From Nocardia pseudovaccinii NBRC 100343 (GTDB taxonomy: Bacteria > Actinomycetota > Actinomycetes > Mycobacteriales > Mycobacteriaceae), in the NCBI RefSeq assembly GCF_001613225.1, contig NZ_BDBY01000252.1:1-38819 (forward strand): 38,819 nt of DNA, in the 5' to 3' direction. The notes beneath the pieces are model-generated. The model worked only from the letters and a program-made list of their open reading frames with translations, was not told the origin of the DNA and did no database searches. Positions 7,275 to 15,521 of the stretch are shown piece by piece; position 1 is the first letter of the stretch, and every line of letters starts with the position of its first letter. Position numbers and translations under genes: made by a program.

Positions 7275-8906
7275 CTATTGCGGATCCGGGGCGGGCAGCG
7301 GCCAGCGATCCACGGTGTGCAGTGTCGAACCGGCTTGGCGCGCATAGTGTTCGGCGTGCAGGGCGGCCGGGTGCAGGCGGCGGGCGGCGGCCAGCCAGCC
7401 ACCGGCCTGCCGGAGAACTTCGGCGCGGGTGAGCGCCGGGTCATTACCCAGCAGCAGACCACCGTGCTCGGGGGCGAGCACGACGGCCGATCCGAGGTGC
7501 TGCAGGCAGCGGCCGATACCGAGATCGTCTTCGAGGTCGCGGTAGGCGGTGAGCGCGCGTTGCCAATGTCGAAGGGCGCGGCGGGGCTCACCACGGGTCC
7601 ACCAGAGGACGCCGAGTGTTTCGCGCGTCTGGGCACCGCCATCGGGGTCGCGACCGTCGCGGGTCAAGGATTCGGCCAATTCCAGGCGGTCCTGGGCGGC
7701 GTCCAGCCGACCCTGATGTAAGTGGACGACGGCCAGGTTGATCAGCGCGCACACCACTGCGGCCAGATCCGCACGCGGCAGCAACCACCAGGCGGCTTCC
7801 AGTTGTTCGGCCGACTCGGACAGCACGGTCGGACTCGGCGGAGCGGTTTCGAGTCGATGCAGCGCGGTGTAGTGCGACCAGCGCGCGGACAGACTGGTGG
7901 ACAGGGCGCGTGGCCGATATTTCGGCGGCCGTCGACGTAGCCTGCCCGCCCGGAGCGCGGCCAGCTCACTACGCAGCGGGAAATCGTCGGCATCGGTGAA
8001 TTCGCACAGCGCCTGCGCTACGCCGTAGGCATTCTCGGGTAGGCCCTTCCGGGCATACCAGACGTCGAGGGCGTCCGCGATTCTGGCGAGTTGGTGTACG
8101 GCCGCGGTCGGAAGCCGCGTTCCCGGATCCGGGAAGAGCGTGCGCAGATACTCTCCTTCCGCTTCGAACCAGCGGCGCGCCCCCTTGGCGAAACGAACCG
8201 TTTCCAAGGCGATCGCCCAGCGGCTGGCCCGGTCCGCGTAGTGATGCAGCAGTGCCGACAGCGCCGCCCGCCAGTGTGGTCCGCGGACGACCTCCGCGGT
8301 GAGTGGCAGGCGCGGGGCCTTACGCAGGCAATATCGGTCCGCGCCGAGATAATCGACGACGCCGCGTACCTCGAGGTCGGCCAGCAATAGGGTTGCGGTG
8401 CGCCCGTCGGGTGCGGAATCCGGGGGCAACCGGGTCGGCGCCTCGAGGATCGCGGACAGCACCGCGAGCAGAGCGGCTGTCTCGAATTCCTGAACCGGTA
8501 GTTCGCGCAAGGCGGCGAGGATGGGATCGTGATCGAGTTCGGAAAGCTGCCGCGGCGGATCAGGACAGTTTCTGGCGTCGACGAAGCGCACCGGCTCGCC
8601 CGGTTCGACGAGTTCGGCGATCAGGGCGAGTTCCCTTTCGGTGCGCACTCTTTCGCGAAAGCTGTCTATGCGTCGGTAAGCCACATATGCACCCGCGCCG
8701 AGCACGGCGACAATGGCGAGTCCGCGCAGCAACCCGCCGATCACCTTGACCACGTCGCTGTCGCCGAGCGAGTTGACCACGATATTGCGACCGAGTTCGA
8801 GTACCAGCGCCCACGCGACGACCTCCGCGGTGCCGAGCACGCCCTCCCAGATCGATGAGCGCGGCGTGCTCTGCTGTGGCGCCTCGTATCCGCGTGGCGC
8901 CGTCAC
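7275..8906 (-). CDS. Membrane protein with TPR-like domain, coupled to ABC permease
   Basis: A 543-residue protein. The GTG at 8904-8906 overlaps the TGA of the permease gene (GTGA), which defines this start; the longer open frame to 9113 runs inside the permease gene. Two hydrophobic helices (about 22-44 and 53-76) anchor the N-terminus, followed by a long mostly helical cytoplasmic region rich in Ala, Arg and Leu. Residues about 420-520 carry repeats of TPR type (ALINLAVVHLHQGRLDAAQD and ALRHWQRALTAYRDLED). TPR proteins bind partners, so it may regulate or scaffold the transporter encoded just upstream. I do not recognise the family by name, and such a third gene is unusual in a sugar-type ABC operon. 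Confidence 0.78.
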   Translation of the reverse strand: MTAPRGYEAPQQSTPRSSIWEGVLGTAEVVAWALVLELGRNIVVNSLGDSDVVKVIGGLLRGLAIVAVLGAGAYVAYRRIDSFRERVRTERELALIAELVEPGEPVRFVDARNCPDPPRQLSELDHDPILAALRELPVQEFETAALLAVLSAILEAPTRLPPDSAPDGRTATLLLADLEVRGVVDYLGADRYCLRKAPRLPLTAEVVRGPHWRAALSALLHHYADRASRWAIALETVRFAKGARRWFEAEGEYLRTLFPDPGTRLPTAAVHQLARIADALDVWYARKGLPENAYGVAQALCEFTDADDFPLRSELAALRAGRLRRRPPKYRPRALSTSLSARWSHYTALHRLETAPPSPTVLSESAEQLEAAWWLLPRADLAAVVCALINLAVVHLHQGRLDAAQDRLELAESLTRDGRDPDGGAQTRETLGVLWWTRGEPRRALRHWQRALTAYRDLEDDLGIGRCLQHLGSAVVLAPEHGGLLLGNDPALTRAEVLRQAGGWLAAARRLHPAALHAEHYARQAGSTLHTVDRWPLPAPDPQ

Positions 8907-10723
8907 GACAGCGTCCCGCCGGTCAGTCCCGGTACCAGCCAGCGCCGCCACGTGGCAAGCAACAGCAGCACGGGCAGTACGGCCGACAACAGCGACCCGG
9001 CCGCCAATTCCGCGGCGTTCTCGTTGAATTGCCGTGCCTCGCCCCACAGCAGCAGCGACCAGGGGCTGGCACCCGCGCCGTTCATCATCAGACCGATGAA
9101 GAAGTCGTTCCACACCTGGATGAATTCCAGTACCGCGACCGCCACCACGGCTGGGCCCGCCGATGCCAGCAGCCGCCGCGTCACGGTTCCTGGACTGGCC
9201 AGCCCGTGCAGTGCCGCATCGGCCGGAGTATCCGGCGGGGCCAGCATCGCACCGCGCAGAATCAGGATCGCGATCGGCAATCCCGCGGCGGCGTGCACGA
9301 AGATCAACGGAATCCTGGTGCCGGACAGGTTGAACGTGTCGATGAACCTATCGAGGGAACCGAGGTAGCTCTGCGCGGGCAGCACCGACAGGACGACCAA
9401 GGAGACCACCGCGATCCGCGAGACCACACCCTCCTGACGCCCCGCGGCCAGTCGATGCGCCACCGGAAGTGCGGCCGCCACCACGACGATCGTCGCCAAC
9501 CCGGCCACCAGCAACGTCGTCTGCCATGCCGCACGGAAGGATTCGTCGCGCCACATGCCGGTGAGTGCGGAAAGCCCGAATCCCTTGGGGCCGTTCAGGC
9601 AAACGGCGATCAGTACCAGGATCGGCACCAACGCGAACAGCGACACCGCGGCGATCCCGATCGCGCGCACCGGACCGATACGGCGACTGGCATCCACCGG
9701 CGGCGAAACCGCCGCGTAGGTCTGCCCGCCGCGCTGCCCGCGCACGCCGGTCCGCGGCAGCCAGGCCACGAAGCCGACCAGCACCGCCAACGGCAACGCG
9801 TACGCCGCGGCGACACCCGCGCTGGGATAGCCGTCGGTGGCCAGTCGCCACCACTGCACGGTCGCACTGTCGAGCTGGTACTGCATCGAACCGGGTACCC
9901 CGATCAGCACCACATCGAAGACCCTGGCCGCGGCCACGGCGACGACCAATCCGAGGATGAGCAGGATCGGACGCACCAGCTCCAGCAGGCGCAGCAGCGG
10001 GAAACGCTTTCCCTGCCCGTGCAGATAGCCCGACCGCACCGGATCCGCCTCGATGGCACGGATATCGGCGCGCAACAAGCCGGTCAGGAAGCCCAGCCAG
10101 GTCCACAGAAACGCCGAACCGAGCATGAGCGCGAACCAGATCCGGTACCCGCCAACGCTTTCGATGCCGAACCGAGCGGCGAGATACTGGAAGATTATCC
10201 GGAAGGCGACACCCGAGACGAATGCCGAGATACCGAACGGCACGATCAACGGCGCCCACAACCTGCGCGAATCGCGTGACAGCCAGGCGATGCCGACGGC
10301 GACGAGCAGCAGGATAAGACCGAAGACGACCCACAGTATGGTCAGCAGGTACGCCCATCGTCCGTCCCCGGCCAAGGCGTCGGCGAGCGACCAGAGCCCC
10401 AGCGCGATGAGCACGGCGCAAACCGCCAGCACCGACCGGCGTGCCCGGCTCGGCGATCCACGCCTGAGGATCAGGGTGAAGGGAACGGCACCACAGGCAA
10501 CCAGCATGCAGGAGAACACGATTCGCGGACGCGCGGGCACCGCGATCGCCACCGTCCACACCGCGGGCGCCACCAGCAATGCCGCGATCAACCCCACCGC
10601 CAGCAGCCCCGCCCAACCGAGCCAGCGATGCGGCCGCCCGCCTGGTACGAGTGGGCCGCGCATCCGGCGAGTCGCGAGCTCGATGCGCAATCCGTTGGCA
10701 CGGAAGTCGGCGACACCCGTCAT
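8903..10723 (-). CDS. Fused double ABC transporter permease (MalF-MalG type)
   Basis: A 606-residue membrane protein with about 14 predicted helices, twice the usual permease length. The second half (about 350-606) matches a MalG-type permease: an EAA-like loop (AALHGLASPGTVTRRLL) and the late motif QVWNDFFIGLMMN, seen in carbohydrate permeases. The first half shows a weaker EAA-like region (HGQGKRFPLLRLLELVRP) and the features of a MalF-type partner with extra N-terminal helices. Both transmembrane subunits therefore appear fused in one chain. The ATG start overlaps the stop of the binding-protein gene (ATGA), and the stop overlaps the TPR gene. No ATPase gene is present nearby, so a shared ATPase encoded elsewhere (MsiK-type) is inferred. 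Substrate is probably a sugar or polyol, unproven. Confidence 0.85.
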   Translation of the reverse strand: MTGVADFRANGLRIELATRRMRGPLVPGGRPHRWLGWAGLLAVGLIAALLVAPAVWTVAIAVPARPRIVFSCMLVACGAVPFTLILRRGSPSRARRSVLAVCAVLIALGLWSLADALAGDGRWAYLLTILWVVFGLILLLVAVGIAWLSRDSRRLWAPLIVPFGISAFVSGVAFRIIFQYLAARFGIESVGGYRIWFALMLGSAFLWTWLGFLTGLLRADIRAIEADPVRSGYLHGQGKRFPLLRLLELVRPILLILGLVVAVAAARVFDVVLIGVPGSMQYQLDSATVQWWRLATDGYPSAGVAAAYALPLAVLVGFVAWLPRTGVRGQRGGQTYAAVSPPVDASRRIGPVRAIGIAAVSLFALVPILVLIAVCLNGPKGFGLSALTGMWRDESFRAAWQTTLLVAGLATIVVVAAALPVAHRLAAGRQEGVVSRIAVVSLVVLSVLPAQSYLGSLDRFIDTFNLSGTRIPLIFVHAAAGLPIAILILRGAMLAPPDTPADAALHGLASPGTVTRRLLASAGPAVVAVAVLEFIQVWNDFFIGLMMNGAGASPWSLLLWGEARQFNENAAELAAGSLLSAVLPVLLLLATWRRWLVPGLTGGTLS

Positions 10724-12012
10724 CGGCGGCTCCGCTCGAATCCGTCCAATGCGGCGATCGCGCGATCGATCGCGGCATCCGGCCGCTCGGCGGCACCGTC
10801 ACCGATCGCGACGAGAAAGTCGGTCAGTATGCGCCACAACCCATTACGGCCGCCCACCGCCCCCAGTTGATCGGACAGATCGAACGCGCTCCACGGGCTC
10901 TGCGAACGCGCGATCGGTTCCAGCAGTGCCGAATAGCGCACGGCGGTACGGGTATTCGGGGCGATGAAGCCGCCGTCACCCTGAATCCAGGGCAGCGGCG
11001 CCTTAGGCGCGGCCAGCGCCGCCACCACCTCATCGGCGCGCGAGCCTGCGTATCCGGTCACCACCATGACATCGCCACCCACAATCCGTGGCCGTTCACC
11101 ACCGAGACCGGTGACCGGGAACGGCGCGATGCCGACCACCTCTTCCGGCCGTCGCCCTGAGGCTCGAAGGCATTCGCGGACAACGGGTTCGGCGAAATCC
11201 GGCGCGATCACCATGGCGGCGCGGCGGTGCTCGAACACCTCTCGAATCGCGTCCGGGAACTGACGGGTCGACGCCACCGCGACACCGCCCGCGATGGCAT
11301 GCCGTCGGCCCCACAGCCGGGCGAGATTTCCGAACGTCGCGCGCACGGCAGGCCGGTCCCAGACGCGATCCTGCGTGGTGGTGGTCAAATCGTCGTAGGT
11401 GCGCGGCGATTCGGCGCGCAGCACATTCTCGAAGACATCGGTCAGTACCCAGCCGTCCGCCGCGGCGAGGGCCAGCAAACGGATCGGTGTGCCCGCCAGC
11501 ACCTCGATCCGGTCGACCCAATCCGCGATCGTCCAATCGGCGGGGTCGCCGAGGTGGTACTTCTCGACGGTCTGCCGGTCGTACCAGACCAGCGACTTGT
11601 CGGCGGCCTTGAACGGCACACCGTACGGTTTTCCGTTGTGGTACAACAGCTGTCGCCACAACTCGGGATACCGCGCCCCTTGGTCGTCGGTCCACAGCGC
11701 ATCAGGGACCGGCCGGAGCTTACCGTCGTCGACGAGTGCGCGAACCTGACCGGCCTGCGGCAGCAGCACGATATCCGGCGCCGACTTCCCGCCCGCGCTG
11801 AACGCGGTACCGACCTCGTCCCCCATCGGAATCACATCCACCGATCGCGCGAACGGCATCGGCGCCAGCACCTTCCGGAAGGCGGCCAGTTCCGCCCCAC
11901 TCCACGACACCCCGATCCGGATCGACCCGGAATCGCCCCACAACAGCTGCGGCGCGCACGCGGCCAATGGCAGCACCCAACCCGCTTGCAGCAAAGCTCT
12001 TCTCGTCCCCAT
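10720..12012 (-). CDS. ABC transporter solute-binding lipoprotein (family 1 type)
   Basis: A 430-residue extracellular solute-binding protein. The N-terminus MGTRRALLQAGWVLPLAAC ends in a lipobox (LAAC, Cys19), indicating a diacylglyceryl-anchored lipoprotein; the RR near the start makes Tat export possible. Features typical of sugar-binding proteins follow: APDIVLLPQAGQV (interdomain strand), a YGVPFKAADKSLVWYDR segment and GGDVMVVTGYAGS late in the chain. Its stop overlaps the permease start by four bases, so translation is coupled. The gene begins 52 bases after the gvpK stop on the same strand with no evident terminator between, so read-through from the gas vesicle operon is possible. Confidence 0.87.
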   Translation of the reverse strand: MGTRRALLQAGWVLPLAACAPQLLWGDSGSIRIGVSWSGAELAAFRKVLAPMPFARSVDVIPMGDEVGTAFSAGGKSAPDIVLLPQAGQVRALVDDGKLRPVPDALWTDDQGARYPELWRQLLYHNGKPYGVPFKAADKSLVWYDRQTVEKYHLGDPADWTIADWVDRIEVLAGTPIRLLALAAADGWVLTDVFENVLRAESPRTYDDLTTTTQDRVWDRPAVRATFGNLARLWGRRHAIAGGVAVASTRQFPDAIREVFEHRRAAMVIAPDFAEPVVRECLRASGRRPEEVVGIAPFPVTGLGGERPRIVGGDVMVVTGYAGSRADEVVAALAAPKAPLPWIQGDGGFIAPNTRTAVRYSALLEPIARSQSPWSAFDLSDQLGAVGGRNGLWRILTDFLVAIGDGAAERPDAAIDRAIAALDGFERSRR

Positions 12013-12064
12013 GCTCCCCCAACAGAGCGGTGATGGTGTCGCCGAGGATTATTGCATCACGCTG

Positions 12065-12355
12065 CTAGTCGGGAAGAAGCTTTCCCAAGGGTCCCAGGTC
12101 GATGTTGAGATCTTCTGGGGTGAGGCCGAAATGGTCGCGCAGTTCGTCCATGCGTTGCTCGAGCAGCATCAGGGTGGTGCCGATACGTTCGATCTGAGTG
12201 TCCGTCAGCTCGCCATCGTCCACGCGCCGCAGGGCCTGCCGTTCCATCAGTTGCCGCAGTAACTCCACCAGTGTGAGCACAAGCGTGACCAGACCCCGCT
12301 CGACGGATTCGGGGTCGGTATCGATACGCGGTGGAATGCCACCGATTTCAGTCAT
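12065..12355 (-). CDS. gvpK: Gas vesicle protein GvpK
   Basis: A 96-residue protein matching GvpK: the N-terminal RIDTDPESVERGLVTLVLTL block, the ELLRQLMERQALRRVDDGEL helix, and the C-terminal RMDELRDHFGLTPEDLNIDL segment, which ends in the family's usual LGPLG-type motif. GvpK is a small helical accessory protein needed for gas vesicle assembly in several bacteria. Its ATG overlaps the gvpS stop by eight bases (ATGACTGA), so it is translationally coupled, and it is the last gene of the operon, as in Streptomyces clusters. Confidence 0.92.
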   Translation of the reverse strand: MTEIGGIPPRIDTDPESVERGLVTLVLTLVELLRQLMERQALRRVDDGELTDTQIERIGTTLMLLEQRMDELRDHFGLTPEDLNIDLGPLGKLLPD

Positions 12356-12584
12356 CGCGGGGCGGTTCCAATTCAGGTTGCGCCGCCGCGGGTTCGACCG
12401 AGGCGGCGGACAGCGTGCTGATGGATGAGACGAGGGCTCGCAGCGAGATCGCGACCAGGTCTACGTCCGCGATGGCCAACCTTATATCGCCGGTGATGAT
12501 TACCCCGTCGGCCAGCACCCGGTCCAGCAGGTCGACGAGTGCGACCCGGCGCTCGCCGTCGACGCTCTGGTCGGCGGGTCTCAT
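12348..12584 (-). CDS. gvpS: Gas vesicle GvpA/J-family minor protein GvpS
   Basis: A 78-residue GvpA-family paralogue. The core RVALVDLLDRVLADGVIITG followed by DIRLAIADVDLVAISLRALV has the helix-strand-strand-helix pattern of the gas vesicle shell fold, with ITGD in place of the major shell protein's IDAF. Such proteins (GvpS/M/J) are minor components or nucleators. The ATG at 12584 overlaps the gvpL stop (ATGA) and has AGGAG about six bases upstream; a longer frame to 12626 would lie within gvpL and is rejected. The C-terminus is a short acidic Pro-rich tail. The name follows position between gvpL and gvpK. Confidence 0.85.
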   Translation of the reverse strand: MRPADQSVDGERRVALVDLLDRVLADGVIITGDIRLAIADVDLVAISLRALVSSISTLSAASVEPAAAQPELEPPRDD

Positions 12585-13375
12585 ATCGGCTCCTGTTCCA
12601 CGCCCGCGAACGAGTACGGCGGCCAAGGACCGGTGATTTCGAGCCGGATACCGGGCAGTTCCTTGCCGAGTTCGTCCACGGTCGCGGCGAAGTCACCGGC
12701 GTCATCGTCATCGACCAGATAAGTACCGTTGAGCACCATCCAGTCGCGGCGTCCGCTCAGCGCCGGATCCGTCGCCGCTTGGCGACGCCCCGCCGCGGAG
12801 CGACGAACCAAACGCGTGTGGATCTCCTCGGCCCGCTCTGCCGCGTCGCGCTCCACAGTTTCCTGTGCCGACAGTTCCGCGCGGCGACGGGCCAGATAAG
12901 CTGTGCCACTGCCCTTTCCGCTCCCCGTGCTCGCGGCCCTGGCATCGGCCACCGCGGCGGTGAGGGCGGCGCGGTCGGTGTATGCCTTCACGCCCCACTC
13001 GGTGCGGCCGGTCACCAGCGTCAGCGCTGCGATGAAGTCCGTACGCCTCGTATCGAGCAGGTCGCGCACCCGCTCGTCGTCGAGAAAGACCGTGGCCAGG
13101 CGTAGCGGGACGGTCGGGCCGCGGCGCACCAGCGCTGACACCACGCCGTCGTGCGCACGGGCCGTCGCCGCCAGCCAGTCCAGATCCTCCAAGTTCCGGC
13201 GTAGTGGCTGCTCCCCGAACACCGCGAGCGGCACCGATCCGACGAACGCCGCCAAAGCATCCGAGACCACCGCGCGTACTGGCTCACCGGCCACTCCGGT
13301 GATCGAACCCGGTCCCGTCGCGGCGTCGGTGGCGCGAGTCACCGCGTACAGCCAGACGCCGACCTCGTCAGTCAC
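12581..13375 (-). CDS. gvpL: Gas vesicle protein GvpL (GvpF/GvpL family)
   Basis: A 264-residue member of the GvpL/GvpF family, starting with the typical VGVWLYAVTRA strand. The middle contains the conserved PLRLATVFLDDERVRDLL block, a WGVKAY motif, and a long helix LARRRAELSAQETVERDAAE. The C-terminal part (LNGTYLVD..., LEITGPWPPYSF) is the second ferredoxin-like domain, with the family's near-invariant GPWPPYSF ending. These proteins bind shell subunits and guide assembly. The GTG start at 13375 overlaps the gvpJ stop by eight bases (GTGACTGA). This is the second of two family members in the operon, and it follows gvpJ as in Streptomyces. Confidence 0.92.
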   Translation of the reverse strand: MTDEVGVWLYAVTRATDAATGPGSITGVAGEPVRAVVSDALAAFVGSVPLAVFGEQPLRRNLEDLDWLAATARAHDGVVSALVRRGPTVPLRLATVFLDDERVRDLLDTRRTDFIAALTLVTGRTEWGVKAYTDRAALTAAVADARAASTGSGKGSGTAYLARRRAELSAQETVERDAAERAEEIHTRLVRRSAAGRRQAATDPALSGRRDWMVLNGTYLVDDDDAGDFAATVDELGKELPGIRLEITGPWPPYSFAGVEQEPI

Positions 13376-13760
13376 GCCGCCTCGATTCCGTGGCCGCGCG
13401 GCGGCCTTCGAGAGATTGCGGGACCTCTCGTGCGGCTTCGAGTTCGGCGATCCGGTCGCGAAGTTCCCGGTTCTCCAGTTCGAGGTCGTGATCCTGCCGC
13501 TCGAGCGTGTGGGCCTTGCTGCTGAGCCAGGGGTCGGTCTCCCACCAGTCGATGCCCACCGCCTTGGCCGTCTCCAAAGACGCGATGACCAGCCGCAGCT
13601 TGATCGTGAGCAGTTCGATATCGAGCAGATTCACCTGGATGTCGCCCGCGATCACCAAACCCTTGTCGAGTACCCGTTCGAGGATGTCGGCGAGATTCGT
13701 CGAGTGATGTCCGCCACCGTAGGGCTGCGGTGCCGACGACTCGCCTCCGACCACCGTCAT
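13368..13760 (-). CDS. gvpJ: Gas vesicle protein GvpJ
   Basis: A 130-residue GvpA-family protein with the GvpJ pattern: LADILERVLDKGLVIAGDIQ, then NLLDIELLTIKLRLVIASLE, then the diagnostic MGIDWW-like element (VGIDWWETDPWL). A charged coiled coil (about 85-110) and a basic tail follow. GvpJ is a minor shell-related protein thought to act at nucleation or the cone tips. The ATG overlaps the gvpO stop (ATGA), and a Gly/His-rich N-terminal extension of about 20 residues precedes the core. Confidence 0.92.
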   Translation of the reverse strand: MTVVGGESSAPQPYGGGHHSTNLADILERVLDKGLVIAGDIQVNLLDIELLTIKLRLVIASLETAKAVGIDWWETDPWLSSKAHTLERQDHDLELENRELRDRIAELEAAREVPQSLEGRRAATESRRRD

Positions 13761-14092
13761 CGTCGGTTTCTTTCGCCGATATCGGTGCTGCCGCGGTAGT
13801 AGCGCTTGATTCTGCGGTAGGCCAGCAGATTTCCGTCCAAATCGAGCTCGAGCTCATAGAGCGCCAGCATGTCCCCCGATGAGGGGATTCGGCGATCCTC
13901 GAGCACCTCCATCTCGACCAGCCATCCATCCTCGATCGGCTCCATGGAGGTGACTCCCTCCACGTGCTTCGAGGTCAGTTCCACGAGGATCTCGATTGCC
14001 GCGGCCGAGGCCTGCGCCGCGGTGATGGGGGGCGGTTCGTCCGACGCCGAGTCGACATCCTCGGGGTTTTCCGGAGTGGTCATGCGTGCCAC
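13757..14092 (-). CDS. gvpO: Gas vesicle protein GvpO
   Basis: A GvpO-family protein of about 111 residues. After an acidic, disordered N-terminus, the conserved part runs ITAAQASAAAIEILVELTSK, then GWLVEMEVLEDRRIPSSGDM and LALYELELDLDGNLLAYRRI before KRYYRG, which is the typical GvpO ending. Starts at GTG 14101, GTG 14092 and ATG 14083 are all in frame. I favour GTG 14092, since AAGGAG lies eight bases upstream, whereas the GTG at 14101 overlaps the gvpG stop but is too close to that site. In Streptomyces clusters gvpO comes first; here it lies between gvpG and gvpJ. Confidence 0.9.
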   Translation of the reverse strand: MARMTTPENPEDVDSASDEPPPITAAQASAAAIEILVELTSKHVEGVTSMEPIEDGWLVEMEVLEDRRIPSSGDMLALYELELDLDGNLLAYRRIKRYYRGSTDIGERNRR

Positions 14093-14097
14093 GCGAA

Positions 14098-14355
14098 TCA
14101 CTCCTTCCGGTTGGGCGCCGTCGTGCCGCCTGGTGGCCGGAGCCTGCGGTGGAGGACGGCCCGCTGCGCTTGTTTCCGCTCTTCTTCGGACAGGCGACCG
14201 GCTGTCGCGGCCGCATCGATCTCCTCGAGTTCGAGCCGCACTGTCGCAGGATCCTGTCGTTGCTGCTCTACCTGGTCCTGGATCAGTTCGCCCAGCCAGA
14301 TCACGCCGCGCACCGGGGCGAGGGGCAACGACAAGATCGCTGAGACCAGACCCAT
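14098..14355 (-). CDS. gvpG: Gas vesicle protein GvpG
   Basis: An 85-residue GvpG protein, recognisable from the N-terminus MGLVSAILSLPLAPVRGVIW and the following LGELIQDQVEQQ helix, then an acidic helix with EEIDAAATAGRLSEEER. GvpG is a small essential assembly factor that pairs with GvpF in the classic F-G arrangement seen here. It starts three bases after the gvpF stop. Its 3' end carries the ribosome-binding site (GGAAGGAG) used by gvpO. Confidence 0.93.
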   Translation of the reverse strand: MGLVSAILSLPLAPVRGVIWLGELIQDQVEQQRQDPATVRLELEEIDAAATAGRLSEEERKQAQRAVLHRRLRPPGGTTAPNRKE

Positions 14356-14358
14356 GGT

Positions 14359-15120
14359 TCAGCTCTCGGGTGCCTGCTTCATCACGAAGTCGTAGGCCGC
14401 CATCGGTCCGAGCAGAGTCAGTTCGACGCGGTCGTCCCAGTCCCTGGCGAGTCGACGCAATTTATTCTCGAGATCGTCTTGCCGACTGCTGTCGAGCAGG
14501 ACCGCGATATGGACCGCGTCCTCCTCGTGAGTGGGCTGGCGCGGGTTGACGAGCGAGTCGAACTCCTCGAGTTCGGAAATCACCCTGCGGGTGTCCTCGG
14601 CGCGTTTGGCTTCGATTGCCTGATTGATCATTTCGCCCAGTGCGATTCGGGCATCGCGGGTGGCGTCTTCGGGTTTGTCGTGGATCTCTTCGCGTAGCCG
14701 GGCGACTTCGGCGTTTTCGTCGAGAAGTTCACGCAGCACGGCATTCTCGACGTAACGTCCCTTGATCACGAACTGCGCGCGACCCTCCAGTTGCTCCAGC
14801 GCGGCGCGGAACTCGTCCTCGTGTTCGCCGAGCAACTCGTTCTCCACCGCCTCCTCATCGGTCATCACCGCTCCGAAGCGCAGCGGCAGCACCGGAACCA
14901 CGGCCGCCGACTGGTCCAGCAGCTTGGCATGCGCGGCAAGGTCATCGGGCTCGCCTAGCGGGTGATCGGTGGCGATGTCACTGACCAGCGCGGCAATCTC
15001 GCCGTGCCGCACCACCGAGACGTCGCTCGGGGGGTCGCCGATACCACTGGCATGCGACTGCGGCTCCACATCGGCGGGCACGATGCCGTAGACGTATACG
15101 GCGTGGGCGGTAGCCATCAT
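14359..15120 (-). CDS. gvpF: Gas vesicle protein GvpF (GvpF/GvpL family)
   Basis: A 253-residue GvpF-type protein. The first domain begins AVYVYGIVPADV and contains VVPVLPLRFGAVMTDEEAVE, the family's most conserved block. A central helical stretch (VARLREEIHDKPEDATRDAR) leads to a second domain ending LTLLGPMAAYDFVM, which matches the GPmPPYdF-type end in a diverged form. GvpF contacts the shell protein GvpA during assembly, and the gene lies directly after gvpA. The ATG overlaps the gvpA stop (ATGA); a second ATG follows immediately. Confidence 0.93.
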   Translation of the reverse strand: MMATAHAVYVYGIVPADVEPQSHASGIGDPPSDVSVVRHGEIAALVSDIATDHPLGEPDDLAAHAKLLDQSAAVVPVLPLRFGAVMTDEEAVENELLGEHEDEFRAALEQLEGRAQFVIKGRYVENAVLRELLDENAEVARLREEIHDKPEDATRDARIALGEMINQAIEAKRAEDTRRVISELEEFDSLVNPRQPTHEEDAVHIAVLLDSSRQDDLENKLRRLARDWDDRVELTLLGPMAAYDFVMKQAPES

Positions 15121-15521
15121 TCCCCCCTGCGCCGCGAAGGCCGGGGTGCTGTTTGGCGCTTGTCCTCGACGTCGTCGAGGAAGCTCTTGACCTTCTCGCC
15201 CGCCGCCTCGAGCGCACCCTTCGTCTTGTGCTTGCTCGCGCCTTCGGTGACGTCGCCGACGATATCGGTCAAGCCCTTGGGTTCACTGGTGGAAATTTCG
15301 AGCCGGTTGACCGCCTCGGCAAAACGCAGATACGTGTCGACGCTGGCCACCACGACTCGGGCGTCGATAGTCACCAGTTCGATGCCGACCAACGACACGC
15401 GCGCGAACGCGTCGATAACCAGTCCTTTGTCCAGAATCGTGTCTACAACGTCGGCAAGGCTGGAGGAATTCGGGCGCGCCATTGTGCCGGTTCCGCCACC
15501 ACCTGCGGGTTCGATGGTCAT
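15117..15521 (-). CDS. gvpA: Gas vesicle major shell protein GvpA
   Basis: A 134-residue GvpA. The shell fold occupies about residues 19-77: SLADVVDTILDKGLVIDAFA, RVSLVGIELVTIDARVVVAS, then VDTYLRFAEAVNRLE. This is the canonical pattern of the ribbed gas vesicle wall. A Gly-rich N-terminal extension and a 55-residue Lys/Ala-rich tail, ending basic, are added to the short cyanobacterial-type protein; Streptomyces GvpA proteins have similar extensions. The ATG overlaps the upstream stop (ATGA); an internal ATG at 15482 is possible but less likely. Only one copy is present, and no strong separate promoter is visible before it despite the high dose needed for a shell protein. Confidence 0.93.
   Translation of the reverse strand: MTIEPAGGGGTGTMARPNSSSLADVVDTILDKGLVIDAFARVSLVGIELVTIDARVVVASVDTYLRFAEAVNRLEISTSEPKGLTDIVGDVTEGASKHKTKGALEAAGEKVKSFLDDVEDKRQTAPRPSRRRGE

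Noticed and set aside
8907..9113. N-terminal extension of the TPR membrane protein
   Set aside because: It lies inside the permease gene; the GTGA overlap at 8903-8906 gives a better start.
8855..10279. 474-codon plus-strand frame opposite the ABC permease
   Set aside because: Its product is Arg/Gln/His-rich low-complexity sequence, typical of antisense reading of a membrane protein gene.
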